Under the pieces are notes generated by a model. It was given only the letters and a program-made list of their open reading frames with translations. It searched no databases and was not told where the DNA came from. Shown one piece after another: positions 35,151-43,423 of a stretch of DNA of 64,000 nucleotides. The translations under genes were made by a program, and so were the position numbers. How positions within the stretch are numbered: the first letter of the stretch is position 1; each line of letters opens with the position of its first letter. Source of the stretch: Herpetosiphon giganteus (GTDB taxonomy: Bacteria; Chloroflexota; Chloroflexia; Chloroflexales; Herpetosiphonaceae); contig NZ_JAFBCZ010000032.1 in NCBI RefSeq assembly GCF_016907925.1, positions 1-64,000 of the forward strand, read 5' to 3'.

Positions 35151-35366
35151 GTGTTAATGCTCGACCGCGATGGAACCGTCCTGTGTGTAGAAAAGCCCAA
35201 GCCCAAAACCAACGCCATGAAACGGGCGTATGCTGAGTTGCCCCACGAGCCAGATCAAGACCAAACCAGCCGCATTGGCCGTTTGGTCGACTTGGCCTTC
35301 GATCAACTTGGCTTCCGGCGCTTGGAATTGCATGTCAGCGACGACCACGCCAGCAAACGTCGATAA
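35151..35366 (+). CDS. Small hypothetical protein (71 aa)
   Basis: A 71-residue hydrophilic protein that I do not recognise. AGGAGG lies 6 bases before GTG 35151 and 12 before ATG 35157; I took the GTG. The sequence is Lys/Arg/Asp-rich, with VEKPKPKTNAMKRAYAEL and a final LGFRRLELHVSDDHASKRR. No membrane segment, cysteine or signal peptide is visible. It lies between a candidate attenuator and an ABC transporter ATPase gene, so it may be co-expressed with either. Confidence 0.5.
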   Translation: MLMLDRDGTVLCVEKPKPKTNAMKRAYAELPHEPDQDQTSRIGRLVDLAFDQLGFRRLELHVSDDHASKRR

Positions 35367-35477
35367 TTCTCCTCAACGACGAGCGAGTGTTGATCGATCC
35401 CATCTATCGCATATCATGGAATTGCTAGCAGCCCTAGCAGTTGACCGGTTCGTGCAACCATTGGATGGAGTACAACA

Positions 35478-36377
35478 ATGCAGCAAGCATCTGCTTTAGT
35501 GGTGGCAAATATCTATAAACAATTCGGCACGAGTGAGGTCAAACATTGGCTCACTCGTCGCCCTCGTCCCAACCCTAAGCCTCCGGTCGTTGCGGTTGAC
35601 CATATCAGCCTCGCTGTGGCCGAAGGCGAAATTTTTGGCTTGCTCGGGGCCAATGGTTCAGGCAAATCAACCTTGATTCGCTTGATCTCAACCTTGCTGA
35701 TTCCCGATGCTGGCCAGATTCAGGTGTTTGGCCTCGATGTACGCACCGATGAGAAAGCAGTCAAACGCTTAATCAATCGGGTTAGTGTCGAGGCTGCGTT
35801 TTTTAAGAAGTTGAGCGCCTTAGAAAACTTAATGTACGCCGCCCGTTTGTACGATCTCAAGCCAGCCTATGCCCGCACTGAATCGGTGCGCATTTTGGCA
35901 GCGCTCGGCTTGAAAGAAAAACGCTTATATGAGCCGCTAGAAAATATGTCACGCGGCATGCAGCAAAAAGTTGCCATCGCCCGTGGCTTGCTCACCAAAC
36001 CACGGCTTTTGCTGCTCGATGAGCCAACCACAGGGCTTGATCCCCGTTCGCGCTCGGATGTGCAACGCTTTGTGCGTCGTTTACGCGACGAATCAAACAC
36101 AACCGTCTTTTTGACGACCCACGATATGGACGAAGCCGATCGGCTTTGCGACCGCATTGCGATTATCGATGCTGGCAAAATTGTGGCCTTGGATACGCCG
36201 CAAGGACTTAAAACCAGCATCGGCCAGCAAATCGGCAAGCCCAACGCCACCATGGAAGACGTTTTTATGACCCTCACAGGCCGCTCGTTGGCCGACGAAG
36301 ATTTTATGGACGAAGACACCGATTATATGGAGCACAACCATGACCAAACTACTGAACAAAGCATTGAAGGAGCGTGA
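35478..36377 (+). CDS. ABC transporter ATP-binding protein (NatA/DrrA type)
   Basis: A 299-residue ABC ATPase of an export-type system. Walker A is GANGSGKST, the Q-loop lies near LINRVSVEAAFFKKLSALEN, the signature is degenerate (MSRGMQQKVAIARGL), Walker B is LLLLDEPTTGLDP and the switch His is in FLTTHDMDEADRL. The last 40 residues (LADEDFMDEDTDYMEHNHDQ) are acidic. No ABC-2 permease gene follows; rsgA starts at the next base. Near the end, another frame reads MTKLLNKALKERE and stops, which looks like the start of a permease. The partner may be elsewhere, or lost. GGAG lies 9 bases upstream. Confidence 0.88.
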   Translation: MQQASALVVANIYKQFGTSEVKHWLTRRPRPNPKPPVVAVDHISLAVAEGEIFGLLGANGSGKSTLIRLISTLLIPDAGQIQVFGLDVRTDEKAVKRLINRVSVEAAFFKKLSALENLMYAARLYDLKPAYARTESVRILAALGLKEKRLYEPLENMSRGMQQKVAIARGLLTKPRLLLLDEPTTGLDPRSRSDVQRFVRRLRDESNTTVFLTTHDMDEADRLCDRIAIIDAGKIVALDTPQGLKTSIGQQIGKPNATMEDVFMTLTGRSLADEDFMDEDTDYMEHNHDQTTEQSIEGA

Positions 36378-37298
36378 ATGAACGGAACAATCATGCGGGC
36401 CCAAAGTGGCTTTTTCTGGGTAAAACTCGACGAAACCGGTGAGACCTTGCGCTGCACCCTGCGCGGGCGGCTCAAAAAAACCAAACAATATAGCGATCTC
36501 GCAACGCTCGGCGATTATGTGCGCATCACCCAAACCATGCCAGGCGAGGGCGCTGTCGAAGAGATTTATCCACGGCGCAGCAAGCTCGCGCGAACCGCAA
36601 TCAAAGGTGCCCGCTTTGAACAAGTGATTGTCGCCAACCTCGATATTGTGTTAATTACCTTTGCTGTTGCTCACCCTGAGCCACATGTGCGCATGATCGA
36701 TCGCTTTTTGGTCATTGCCGAGGCCAACAATCTCGATGTGGCGATTATTGCCAATAAATGCGATTTAGCCAGCGAGAGCAAACAAGAGGTTTTCAACATC
36801 TACGAGCAAATTGGCTACCCAGTGTTTTATACCAGCGTCGCTACTGGCCAAGGCATCGAGCAAGTTCAAGAAGCAATTCATAATAAAATTTCGGCCTTTA
36901 CTGGCCCCTCAGGCGTTGGTAAATCGAGTTTGCTCAATGCCATTCAGCCAGGCCTGAATTTGCGCACTGGCGATGTGAGCGATGCGGTCAATAAAGGCCA
37001 GCACACCACCGTTGCTGGCGAATTGGTGCCCTTGCATGCTGGCGGTTTCGTGGCCGATACACCTGGGATTCGTGAGCTTGGCTTATATCAAATGGAGCCA
37101 GACGAACTCGAATGGTGCTTCCGCGAATTCCGACCCTTTATCGACCAGTGTGAATTTAGCGATTGCACTCATACCCACGAGCCAGACTGCGCAGTCTTGA
37201 CAGCGGTTGAGGGTAGTCAAATTAGCGCCGCTCGCCATCAAAGTTATGTCAAATTGCGTGACCAAACTGCTGAGCAAAGCGCCAGCCAACGCTTTTAA
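36378..37298 (+). CDS. rsgA: Ribosome small-subunit-dependent GTPase A
   Basis: A 306-residue circularly permuted GTPase that helps mature the 30S subunit. An N-terminal OB fold (about 1-65) is followed by G4 (IIANKCDLA), G5 (YTSV), G1 (GPSGVGKSSL) and G3 (DTPGIRELG), in that permuted order. A zinc knuckle CEFSDCTHTHEPDC closes the protein. Length is normal. The ATG has GGAG 8 bases upstream and directly follows the ABC ATPase stop codon, so it may be co-transcribed with it. Confidence 0.95.
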   Translation: MNGTIMRAQSGFFWVKLDETGETLRCTLRGRLKKTKQYSDLATLGDYVRITQTMPGEGAVEEIYPRRSKLARTAIKGARFEQVIVANLDIVLITFAVAHPEPHVRMIDRFLVIAEANNLDVAIIANKCDLASESKQEVFNIYEQIGYPVFYTSVATGQGIEQVQEAIHNKISAFTGPSGVGKSSLLNAIQPGLNLRTGDVSDAVNKGQHTTVAGELVPLHAGGFVADTPGIRELGLYQMEPDELEWCFREFRPFIDQCEFSDCTHTHEPDCAVLTAVEGSQISAARHQSYVKLRDQTAEQSASQRF

Positions 37299-37300
37299 GA

Positions 37301-37431
37301 TCCCTCACCCCCAGCCCCCTCGCTCACTGAATGCGGGCGAGGGGGAGCTTCGTTTTCACCACAAATCATGTAAAAACCATAAAACAAAAGCCCCTCTCTC
37401 GCTAGGCGGGAGAGGGGTTGGGGTAAGGGAA
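37301..37431. repeat. Two-armed ~130-bp dispersed element (forward)
   Basis: TCCCTCACCCCCAGCCCCCTC begins the left arm and GGGAGAGGGGTTGGGGTAAGGG ends the right; AAAGCCCC precedes the right arm as in the other copies. It fills the gap between the convergent rsgA and Clp-type ATPase genes, where it may serve as terminator. Confidence 0.85.
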
Positions 37432-37433
37432 CC

Positions 37434-38615
37434 TTAGCGCCGATTGTTATTTTCGGTTGAGCGGGCAATCGAAGGGCCTGGAGTGTGAGATGGTGGCCCA
37501 GCGACTTCGCGTACCGATGGTGGTGCTTGCTGCTGTTGGGCTGCATAATCGGCGGCAAATGCGGCCAAAGTGGCATCAGGCTCATAGAAGAAATCGAGGT
37601 TGTTGCCATCTTTGGCTTCTTCTTCGGAGACCACGATTTGCACTTTCGCGCCATTTGGAATCCCGCCCGAAGCCAACAAGTCGGCCAATGGGGCATCAAT
37701 ATCCTTCATCAAGCGCGAGCGCAATGGGCGTGCCCCAAAGCGTGGGTCGAAACCACGGCGCAAAATATAATCGCGTGCTTCTTCGTTGAGGCTAATTTCA
37801 ACCCCATGGCGGCGATATTGATCATTCGATTCAGCAACCATGCGATCGAGCACTTGGCGCAAGGTATCGCTGCTCAATGGGCGGAAGGCGATAATTTCAT
37901 CGATCCGGTTGATCCATTCAGGGCTAAACACCTTTTGCAGCGATTCGAAACCGATTTGGTAAATTTGTTGGCCGGTTGATTCGACGACCCGATTAGGCGT
38001 GCGGAAGCCAATCGTGCGTTGCGAGACATAATTTGCCATTTCCTGAGCGCCAACATTCGTAGTCATAATAACAATAGCGCGTTGGAACGAAACTTTGCGC
38101 CCACCGTTGAGCAAAGTAATCTCGCCATCTTCCATAATTTGCAACAACAAATTCCACAGCTCAGACGTTGCTTTTTCAATTTCGTCAAACAAGATCACAG
38201 CATTTTCTTGCTCGATTAAATCGGGGTCGAGCAATGGCTTCTGATCGCGTCCGACGTAGGAGGGAGGAGCACCAAGCAAGGCTGAAACTTCGTGGCCTTG
38301 GCTAAACAGCGAACAATCGAGCTTGAGGAAACCACCGCCTTGCGGATGCAAAAATGCAGCTAAACGCTTGGCGCATTCACTTTTACCAACGCCAGTTGGC
38401 CCCAGAAAAAGCAAAGTTGCCCGTGGGCGTTGCTGGCTACCAGCGCTAAAGCCAAAGCGGGCGCGATTTAAGGCCCGAATTAAGCTTTCGATCGCCCGAT
38501 TTTGGCCAAAGACACTGCTGCGTAATTCTTGTTCAACCGCATCGAGTGGGTTTTTATCACCGCGCACCGCTCGTTGCATGGAACCGCTGATCGGTGTTTT
38601 TTGCTGTTCATCCAT
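37434..38615 (-). CDS. Single-ring Clp-type AAA+ ATPase
   Basis: A 393-residue AAA+ protein resembling only the second ATPase ring of ClpA/B/C. Walker A is GPTGVGKSE, Walker B is AVILFDEIEKA, sensor 1 lies in IVIMTTNVG, and the D2-small domain contains FDPRFGARPLRSRL with the sensor-2 Arg. There is no Clp N-domain, first ring or ClpP-binding loop that I can see. A tail of about 40 Gln/Pro/Ala residues ends the protein. Start chosen at the ATG with GGAGG 7 bases upstream; 27 earlier codons were rejected. It may be a stand-alone unfoldase; its client is unknown. Confidence 0.8.
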   Translation of the reverse strand: MDEQQKTPISGSMQRAVRGDKNPLDAVEQELRSSVFGQNRAIESLIRALNRARFGFSAGSQQRPRATLLFLGPTGVGKSECAKRLAAFLHPQGGGFLKLDCSLFSQGHEVSALLGAPPSYVGRDQKPLLDPDLIEQENAVILFDEIEKATSELWNLLLQIMEDGEITLLNGGRKVSFQRAIVIMTTNVGAQEMANYVSQRTIGFRTPNRVVESTGQQIYQIGFESLQKVFSPEWINRIDEIIAFRPLSSDTLRQVLDRMVAESNDQYRRHGVEISLNEEARDYILRRGFDPRFGARPLRSRLMKDIDAPLADLLASGGIPNGAKVQIVVSEEEAKDGNNLDFFYEPDATLAAFAADYAAQQQQAPPSVREVAGPPSHTPGPSIARSTENNNRR

Positions 38616-38651
38616 ACTTTTAACCTCCAAGACAGATACGGCAACCATGGC

Positions 38652-38686
38652 AAAACCCGTGAGACTATTGTATCCCACGGGTTTTT
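38652..38686 (-). terminator. Rho-independent terminator of the SH3 protein gene
   Basis: AAAACCCGTG and CACGGGTTTT pair perfectly over 10 bp around a 14-base loop, flanked by A and T tracts. It lies 30 bases after the stop of the minus-strand gene ending at 38716. Confidence 0.75.
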
Positions 38687-38715
38687 GCTGAGTCAAGGAT
38701 GCTTAGTCCTGTTTT

Positions 38716-39942
38716 TTATGGCGCTACAGGGATGGTATTTAGTACCGCAGGGTTGATAGTCAAGATCTGACCAACGACCCATCCTTCGCTGCCATCGGGA
38801 AGCTTGATTTTGAACCAAGCACTATCGCTGCTGCGACCAGTCAAAGTCAGGTTCACACCTGCATCGACCGTCGTGACAACCGCGGCACCAGGTGCTGAGC
38901 GCACATTGCCACCATTGAAGGTCACGGCAAATGGTGCATCGCCACTGACTGGAGTAATTTTGTTGACTTCGCTAGCTGGCAAATCGATCGTGCTGCTATT
39001 GAGCCAGCCCGATTGGCCACTTTGGCTAATTGCCACCAAGTACCAAACTTCGCCGTTGACTGGCATTTTGACCACGATCCGCGCAATTTCGCCAGCGGTC
39101 ACGTTGCCACGTTGGTTGGCTGGGCCATATGGGGTGGTGTAAATAATGCCTGGGCGGCTAATTACAACATTATCCAATGGCACTGGCACGCCACCAGCAA
39201 CAGCAGTTGGTTCGACTGGTGGGGTAACTTGGGTTACTGGCGTAGCACCATCAGCAGGGGTTGGCACGACGGTTCCGGAAACTGGTTCAGTTGACTCAAC
39301 TGTTGGCGTAACATCGACGGGAGTTACCGCAGCATCGCCCAAGAAGCGATCGAGGGCATCGCCCTTAATTTCAATTGGTTCGTTGGCGGTGGCCAAAACT
39401 GCACCCTCAGCGTTGGCAACCGTCACTTGGACAGTATATTCCGATGATTTGCGGCCATCTTCGTGGTCTTCGATTTCGGGAATGGTTAACCGAGCTTTGC
39501 CAGCGGCCACGGTCGTGGTCATGGCAGAGGTATCAAAAAACTCAAATGGCCGGCCATCTTCCAATAAGATCGCTCCCACTTGGCTATTGTCAGGGGCATC
39601 TGTGGCAATGTTGATTTGAGCCGTTAATTTGCCATCGCTTACAATCATGCTGGCGCGCTCAATGTCGAGGGTGGTTTCGGCCACGGGGGTAGGCACAATT
39701 TCTTCGTCACCACCTTGGCTAATCACGCCATAGGCCACAGCGCCAAGCACCAAGATCAGCACAAGGCCGACCAAAATCATCCCAAGCCCGCCACCTTTTT
39801 TTGGTTCTTCGGGGGTTGGCAAGGAGGTGTAGTCAGTTGGAACGTAGTCAGCAGGCAACGAAAGTTGATCGGGGACTTTTTTGCGCCGTAACTGCCAAAC
39901 AGTCGTTGGCTGAGAACGTGGTGTTAAGGCAACTTGAGACAT
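38716..39942 (-). CDS. Membrane-anchored protein with bacterial SH3 domains
   Basis: A 408-residue protein. A cytoplasmic N-terminal stretch rich in basic residues, then one membrane helix (about 52-73: GMILVGLVLILVLGAVAYGV). A beta-rich domain (about 85-200) and a Pro/Thr/Val linker (EPVSGTVVPTPADGATPV) follow. Two SH3-like domains end it: IYTTPYGPANQRGNVTAGE and GGNVRSAPGAAVVTTVDAG...GSEGWVVG. Bacterial SH3 domains usually bind cell-wall peptides, so it is probably a surface protein. The ATG at 39942 has GGAGG 7 bases upstream. Confidence 0.82.
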   Translation of the reverse strand: MSQVALTPRSQPTTVWQLRRKKVPDQLSLPADYVPTDYTSLPTPEEPKKGGGLGMILVGLVLILVLGAVAYGVISQGGDEEIVPTPVAETTLDIERASMIVSDGKLTAQINIATDAPDNSQVGAILLEDGRPFEFFDTSAMTTTVAAGKARLTIPEIEDHEDGRKSSEYTVQVTVANAEGAVLATANEPIEIKGDALDRFLGDAAVTPVDVTPTVESTEPVSGTVVPTPADGATPVTQVTPPVEPTAVAGGVPVPLDNVVISRPGIIYTTPYGPANQRGNVTAGEIARIVVKMPVNGEVWYLVAISQSGQSGWLNSSTIDLPASEVNKITPVSGDAPFAVTFNGGNVRSAPGAAVVTTVDAGVNLTLTGRSSDSAWFKIKLPDGSEGWVVGQILTINPAVLNTIPVAP

Positions 39943-40094
39943 TCGGCTCGCCTCCCCCACGAAGTGTGGGTTACTAAAAAATGCAAAGTTATCGCTTTAG
40001 GGCGTATTATAGCGAGGAGAGATTGATTTGACAACGAAGCCAAGTTTTGGCTTTGATACAATAGCCTAGCATTAGTGTCAAGCGAGGTCGTCTT

Positions 40095-40718
40095 ATGCGG
40101 TTGATCGTGGTTCGTCATGGTGAAACAGCCTGGAATGCTGAACGTCGTTATCAAGGCCATTTGCCCATTCCCTTGAATGCACGTGGACGCGAACAAGCGT
40201 TACGCGCCGCTCAACGGCTCGCCACATTAACAATTGATCAGCTTTATGCCAGCGATATTGCCCGGGCTTGGGAAACTGCCAGCATCATTGGCGCACACAT
40301 TGGGCTGGCTCCGCAAGCCTTGAGCGATTTACGCGAGATTAACGATGGTGATTGGGCTGGCCACACGCCAGAAGAATTGCACAATCTCTTTCCCGATCAT
40401 ATGCAATTAATCAAACTCAACCCTGACAGCACCCAACGGCTCAATGGCGAATCGTATGCTGAATTGCAACAGCGCATGGCCAACGCCTTCGATCATTTTG
40501 TTGCCAATCATCGTGGCCAAACCGTGGTCGCAGTTTCGCATGGCGGGGCGATTCGAGCCTTGGTTTGCCATCTGTTGGCAGCACCACTCCGCCATTTTGG
40601 CCGTTTATGGCTCGATAACGGCGCGTTCGTCGAAATTGTGGCCCACGGCGATGAATGGCGCGTTTTGCGGGTCAACGATGCCGCTCACCTCGACGGGGTG
40701 TTTGCCAAGGGGGAGTAG
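40095..40718 (+). CDS. Histidine phosphatase family protein
   Basis: A 207-residue phosphoglycerate-mutase-like phosphatase. The catalytic RHG lies in LIVVRHGETAWNAE (His at residue 8), with the second arginine region LYASDIARAWETA, the catalytic Glu near REINDGDWAG and the second His in VVAVSHGGAIRAL. Members include alpha-ribazole phosphatase CobC and broad-specificity phosphatases. No cobalamin genes are near, so specificity is open. GAGG lies 7 bases upstream of the ATG. Confidence 0.9.
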   Translation: MRLIVVRHGETAWNAERRYQGHLPIPLNARGREQALRAAQRLATLTIDQLYASDIARAWETASIIGAHIGLAPQALSDLREINDGDWAGHTPEELHNLFPDHMQLIKLNPDSTQRLNGESYAELQQRMANAFDHFVANHRGQTVVAVSHGGAIRALVCHLLAAPLRHFGRLWLDNGAFVEIVAHGDEWRVLRVNDAAHLDGVFAKGE

Positions 40719-41018
40719 CGAATTATGAAGGATGAATTATGAGGGATGAAGGGAAAAGGCTGAAATCAGAAGGCAAAACTCAGAAAGGATGAAGGGGCGA
40801 GGGATCAGGATTCAGGGGCGAGGGGGTGGGAATTTAACGCAGAGGCGCAGAGGGTGCGAGGCTGAAGGCTCTAGGCTATCGGAACGTTTTGTGGAGTTTC
40901 AAACAATAGCCCATAGCCAAAAGCCTATAGCCTAATTCGCGCTCTTCGCGGTTTCAACCCTATGCTCTATGCTCTATGCTCTATGCTCTATGTTCTGTGC
41001 TCTTTGTTCTTTGTTCTC
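40719..41018. repeat. Repeat-rich gap with CTATGCT heptamers
   Basis: It holds GAATTATGAAGGATG text, AACGCAGAGGCGCAGAGG (40837-40854), GCGCTCTTCGCGGTTTCAAC, and a tandem CTATGCT/CTATGTT/TTTGTTC array (40960-41018). No gene is supported here, although the array is open as a run-on to the cyclophilin frame. Confidence 0.75.
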
Positions 41019-41028
41019 GCTCCCGTGC

Positions 41029-41034
41029 TATAAT
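41029..41034 (+). promoter_or_regulatory. Consensus -10 box of the cyclophilin gene
   Basis: A perfect TATAAT, 42 bases upstream of the start codon. The -35 region falls in the heptamer array, where TTGTTC (41004) gives a 19-base spacer, so the repeat itself may supply the -35 contact. Confidence 0.5.
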
Positions 41035-41076
41035 CCCACGGTGAATTTTTTATGTCCTGTGAGGAGTATCAAACCA

Positions 41077-41793
41077 ATGCGCCGAACAACCACGATTGCG
41101 CTTTTAGCGCTTGTATTAGCCGCCTGTGGTTCTGCTGAATCAACCGCAATGCCAACGCTCGAACCACGCCCGACCAGCGCACCAACTGCCGAAGTTGCCC
41201 CAACCGAGGCCAGCACTGGCCGACCAACTTCGGCTCCAAACGACACTGGCAGCAATCCAAATCCAGGTTCGTCCAAGCAATATGCCAGCGAGCCAGCCAT
41301 GACGATTGATGTCAATAAGCAATATATCGCCACGCTCAAAACCCAAAAAGGCGATATTGTGATTGAACTCAATACCAAAAATGCGCCACGCACAGTCAAT
41401 AACTTTGTGTTTTTGGCCCGCGAAGGTTTCTACGATAACGTGACCTTCCACCGCGTGATTCCTGGCTTTATGGCGCAAGGTGGCGATCCAACCGGCACGG
41501 GTATGGGTGGCCCAGGCTACAATTTTGGCAATGAGTATAATGATACCACTAGTAATTTGCTCTTCGATAAACCTGGGGTTTTGGCAATGGCTAATACTGG
41601 TCAACCAAATAGCAATGGCTCACAATTTTTCATCACCTTGGCTCCAGCAATGCATTTAACCCCCGATGCCTATACGATCTTCGGCCAAGTTACCGCTGGC
41701 CAAGATGTGGTTGATCAAATCAGCCCTCGCGATCCAGATATGGGCGGCGCACCTGGCGATGCAATTTTGACCGTCACGATCGAAGAAAAATAA
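41077..41793 (+). CDS. Cyclophilin-type peptidyl-prolyl isomerase lipoprotein
   Basis: A 238-residue surface lipoprotein. A signal sequence ends in LAAC, followed by a Thr/Pro/Ala-rich tether (to about residue 85). A cyclophilin domain follows: FVFLAREGFYDNVTFHRVIPGFMAQGGDP-like motifs, with catalytic Arg in FHRVIPGF, SNGSQFFI and the LTPDAYTIFGQV segment. It would assist folding of exported proteins by isomerising Pro peptide bonds. The ATG at 41077 has GAGGAG 10 bases upstream; an apparent 36-residue extension is encoded by repeat DNA and was dropped. A strong terminator follows. Confidence 0.92.
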   Translation: MRRTTTIALLALVLAACGSAESTAMPTLEPRPTSAPTAEVAPTEASTGRPTSAPNDTGSNPNPGSSKQYASEPAMTIDVNKQYIATLKTQKGDIVIELNTKNAPRTVNNFVFLAREGFYDNVTFHRVIPGFMAQGGDPTGTGMGGPGYNFGNEYNDTTSNLLFDKPGVLAMANTGQPNSNGSQFFITLAPAMHLTPDAYTIFGQVTAGQDVVDQISPRDPDMGGAPGDAILTVTIEEK

Positions 41794-41845
41794 TGAATCA
41801 TTTATATAAAATCTAGCATTCTTAAATCATTTAATCACTAATTCA

Positions 41846-41878
41846 AAGGCTCCTTGATTCTTCGAATCAAGGAGCCTT
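41846..41878 (+). terminator. Terminator after the cyclophilin gene
   Basis: AAGGCTCCTTGATTC and GAATCAAGGAGCCTT form a perfect 15-bp stem with a 3-base loop. The T-run is weak (TCC), but the stem is exact. Confidence 0.7.
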
Positions 41879-41961
41879 CCAACAAAAATTTGCAGGTTTT
41901 TTACTATTAATGTATATTTACAAATGATTGTACTTGAGTAATATAGGAAAGGATTCAAAGA

Positions 41962-42288
41962 ATGAGTAAATTATGGCGGAAGGTTCTTGCCGTTGGGTTT
42001 ATGTTTTCTTTGATGTTGGTTATTGTACAACCTGCTTCAGCGACTACAAATGTAGTCGTGCCCTGGAACGGCATTGTCTATCATGAGTGCATCCTTACTG
42101 ATTTTGTGGTAACCACTCAAATCAACCCATCACAAATCTATGCAGAATGCCAAAGTCCAGGTAATGGCCCAGGTCATACTACTCTTAAATATGACAAAAG
42201 AACCTATACAGGGTCGTATTTTCAAAGTATTACCACCACAGAAGTCAGTATTTGGGGTAATAAAGTTGGGATTAAAGCAATCCCCTAA
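41962..42288 (+). CDS. Small secreted protein of unknown function
   Basis: A 108-residue protein with a clear signal peptide cleaved near residue 27 (QPASA). The mature part is about 80 residues: WNGIVYHECILTDF, AECQSPGNGPGH, LKYDKRTYTGSYFQS. It has two Cys, which could pair, and alternating polar and aromatic residues suggesting a small beta fold. AAAGGA lies 9 bases upstream. The gene is AT-richer than its neighbours and is isolated by a terminator on each side, so it is a single-gene unit. I do not recognise the family; a bacteriocin-like or adhesive role would be guesswork. Confidence 0.65.
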   Translation: MSKLWRKVLAVGFMFSLMLVIVQPASATTNVVVPWNGIVYHECILTDFVVTTQINPSQIYAECQSPGNGPGHTTLKYDKRTYTGSYFQSITTTEVSIWGNKVGIKAIP

Positions 42289-42338
42289 GATGGATCAAAT
42301 ATTGAAAATTCGATCTTAATTTAAAATCAAGAAAAACT

Positions 42339-42388
42339 CAACTGTGCTGGCTGTAGGGAAATCCTTAGTTCAAGCACAGTTGATTTTT
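42339..42388 (+). terminator. Terminator of the small secreted protein gene
   Basis: CAACTGTGCT and AGCACAGTTG pair perfectly over 10 bp with a 24-base loop, followed by ATTTTTGT. It may also serve the convergent carbonic anhydrase gene. Confidence 0.75.
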
Positions 42389-42419
42389 GTATTAAGCTTT
42401 TTATAATGCCTCTTCTAAA

Positions 42420-43073
42420 TTAATTTCGCTTAACGTAATCATGTGGCGTAGTCAGTAATTCGACTACGCCACTGACCAAACTGTAGTAGGCTCCCACAAT
42501 TCGCAGCAACCCAGCGTGCTCACGTTGGGCCAATAATGGAATCTGCTGCAACTCCAGCACTGTATGCAGCACATTTGCCCGAATCGCCGCATCCAAACGA
42601 TTCGGATCATGACTATCAATTTCAGCAACTGCTGGCCGCAGATGATCAACTAAGACGGCAATCCGATCAGGCGCAGTCTGCTGCTTATCAAGCATCGATA
42701 TTGTTGCTTTGACCGCACCACAATGCTCATGACCAAGCACCACCAGCAACGGAATCTCCAACACATCAGCACCAAATTCGATGCTGCCAACCGTCACTTC
42801 ATCGATCGCATGGCCCGCGGTGCGAATCACCAACAAATCGCCAAAGCCACAATCAAACAACAATTCAGGAATCACCCGCGAATCGACGCAGCCGAGGATC
42901 ATGGCAAACGGATGTTGGGCTTGGGTTAATTGTTGGCGGTAGAGGCTATCGTGATGGGGATCGAGGGGATGGTTGGCGACAAAGCGGGCGTTGCCAGCAA
43001 GCAAAAAGGCCAGCGCCGCCGCCGCATCAACGGTTAATGTTTGCAGATCAGGTAAAACAACTGGTGGAGCCAT
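42420..43073 (-). CDS. Beta-carbonic anhydrase (cytoplasmic)
   Basis: A 217-residue beta-class carbonic anhydrase interconverting CO2 and bicarbonate. The zinc ligands are C62 (LGCVDSR), H115 and C118 (GHEHCGAV). The Asp-Arg dyad D64 and R66 is intact, and RTAGHAID is present. No signal peptide, so cytoplasmic. Start taken at the ATG with AAGGAAGG about 8 bases upstream. It is a paralog of the exported enzyme at 43527, from which it is separated by two copies of the dispersed element. Confidence 0.92.
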   Translation of the reverse strand: MAPPVVLPDLQTLTVDAAAALAFLLAGNARFVANHPLDPHHDSLYRQQLTQAQHPFAMILGCVDSRVIPELLFDCGFGDLLVIRTAGHAIDEVTVGSIEFGADVLEIPLLVVLGHEHCGAVKATISMLDKQQTAPDRIAVLVDHLRPAVAEIDSHDPNRLDAAIRANVLHTVLELQQIPLLAQREHAGLLRIVGAYYSLVSGVVELLTTPHDYVKRN

Positions 43074-43258
43074 GGGAAAACCCTTCCTTGTATGCAAAGC
43101 AGCATTGCTACCAGCATAGCAAGCGGTGGCTCCAACACCGTTATGGTTCCGCTACCCAAGATGTATATCTAAAGACTATGGGTTGATTGAGGCGTTCCCT
43201 CAGCCCGCAACCACATCTCCTTCCAAGAGTAGATTTTTAGTAAAGCGCGGTGGTCAAA

Positions 43259-43389
43259 CCCCCTCACCCCAACCCCTCTCCCACTGAACGCGGGCGAGGG
43301 GGAGCACCGTTTTTACCAACAATTTGAGGCAGAACCACAATATTAAAGCCCCTCGCCCATCAGATGGGAGAGGGGTTGGGGTGAGGGAA
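43259..43389. repeat. Two-armed ~130-bp dispersed element (forward)
   Basis: A full copy: CCCCTCACCCCAACCCCTCTC, then ACTGAACGCGGGCGAGGG, a 50-base centre with TTTTTACCAACAATTTGAGG and a right arm ending GTTGGGGTGAGGG. The centre is almost the same as in the 13953 and 43424 copies. Confidence 0.88.
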
Positions 43390-43423
43390 TCTTGACTCCT
43401 ACCACCGAAAGCCTATTGGAAAC

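Noticed and set aside
40028-40062. TTGACA ... TACAAT as the promoter of the histidine phosphatase gene
   Set aside because: The hexamers are good but the spacer is 23 bases, too long for a standard promoter.
40969-41076. N-terminal extension of the cyclophilin lipoprotein
   Set aside because: The extra 36 residues are encoded by CTATGCT heptamers, while the ATG at 41077 has a good ribosome-binding site and begins a lipoprotein signal.
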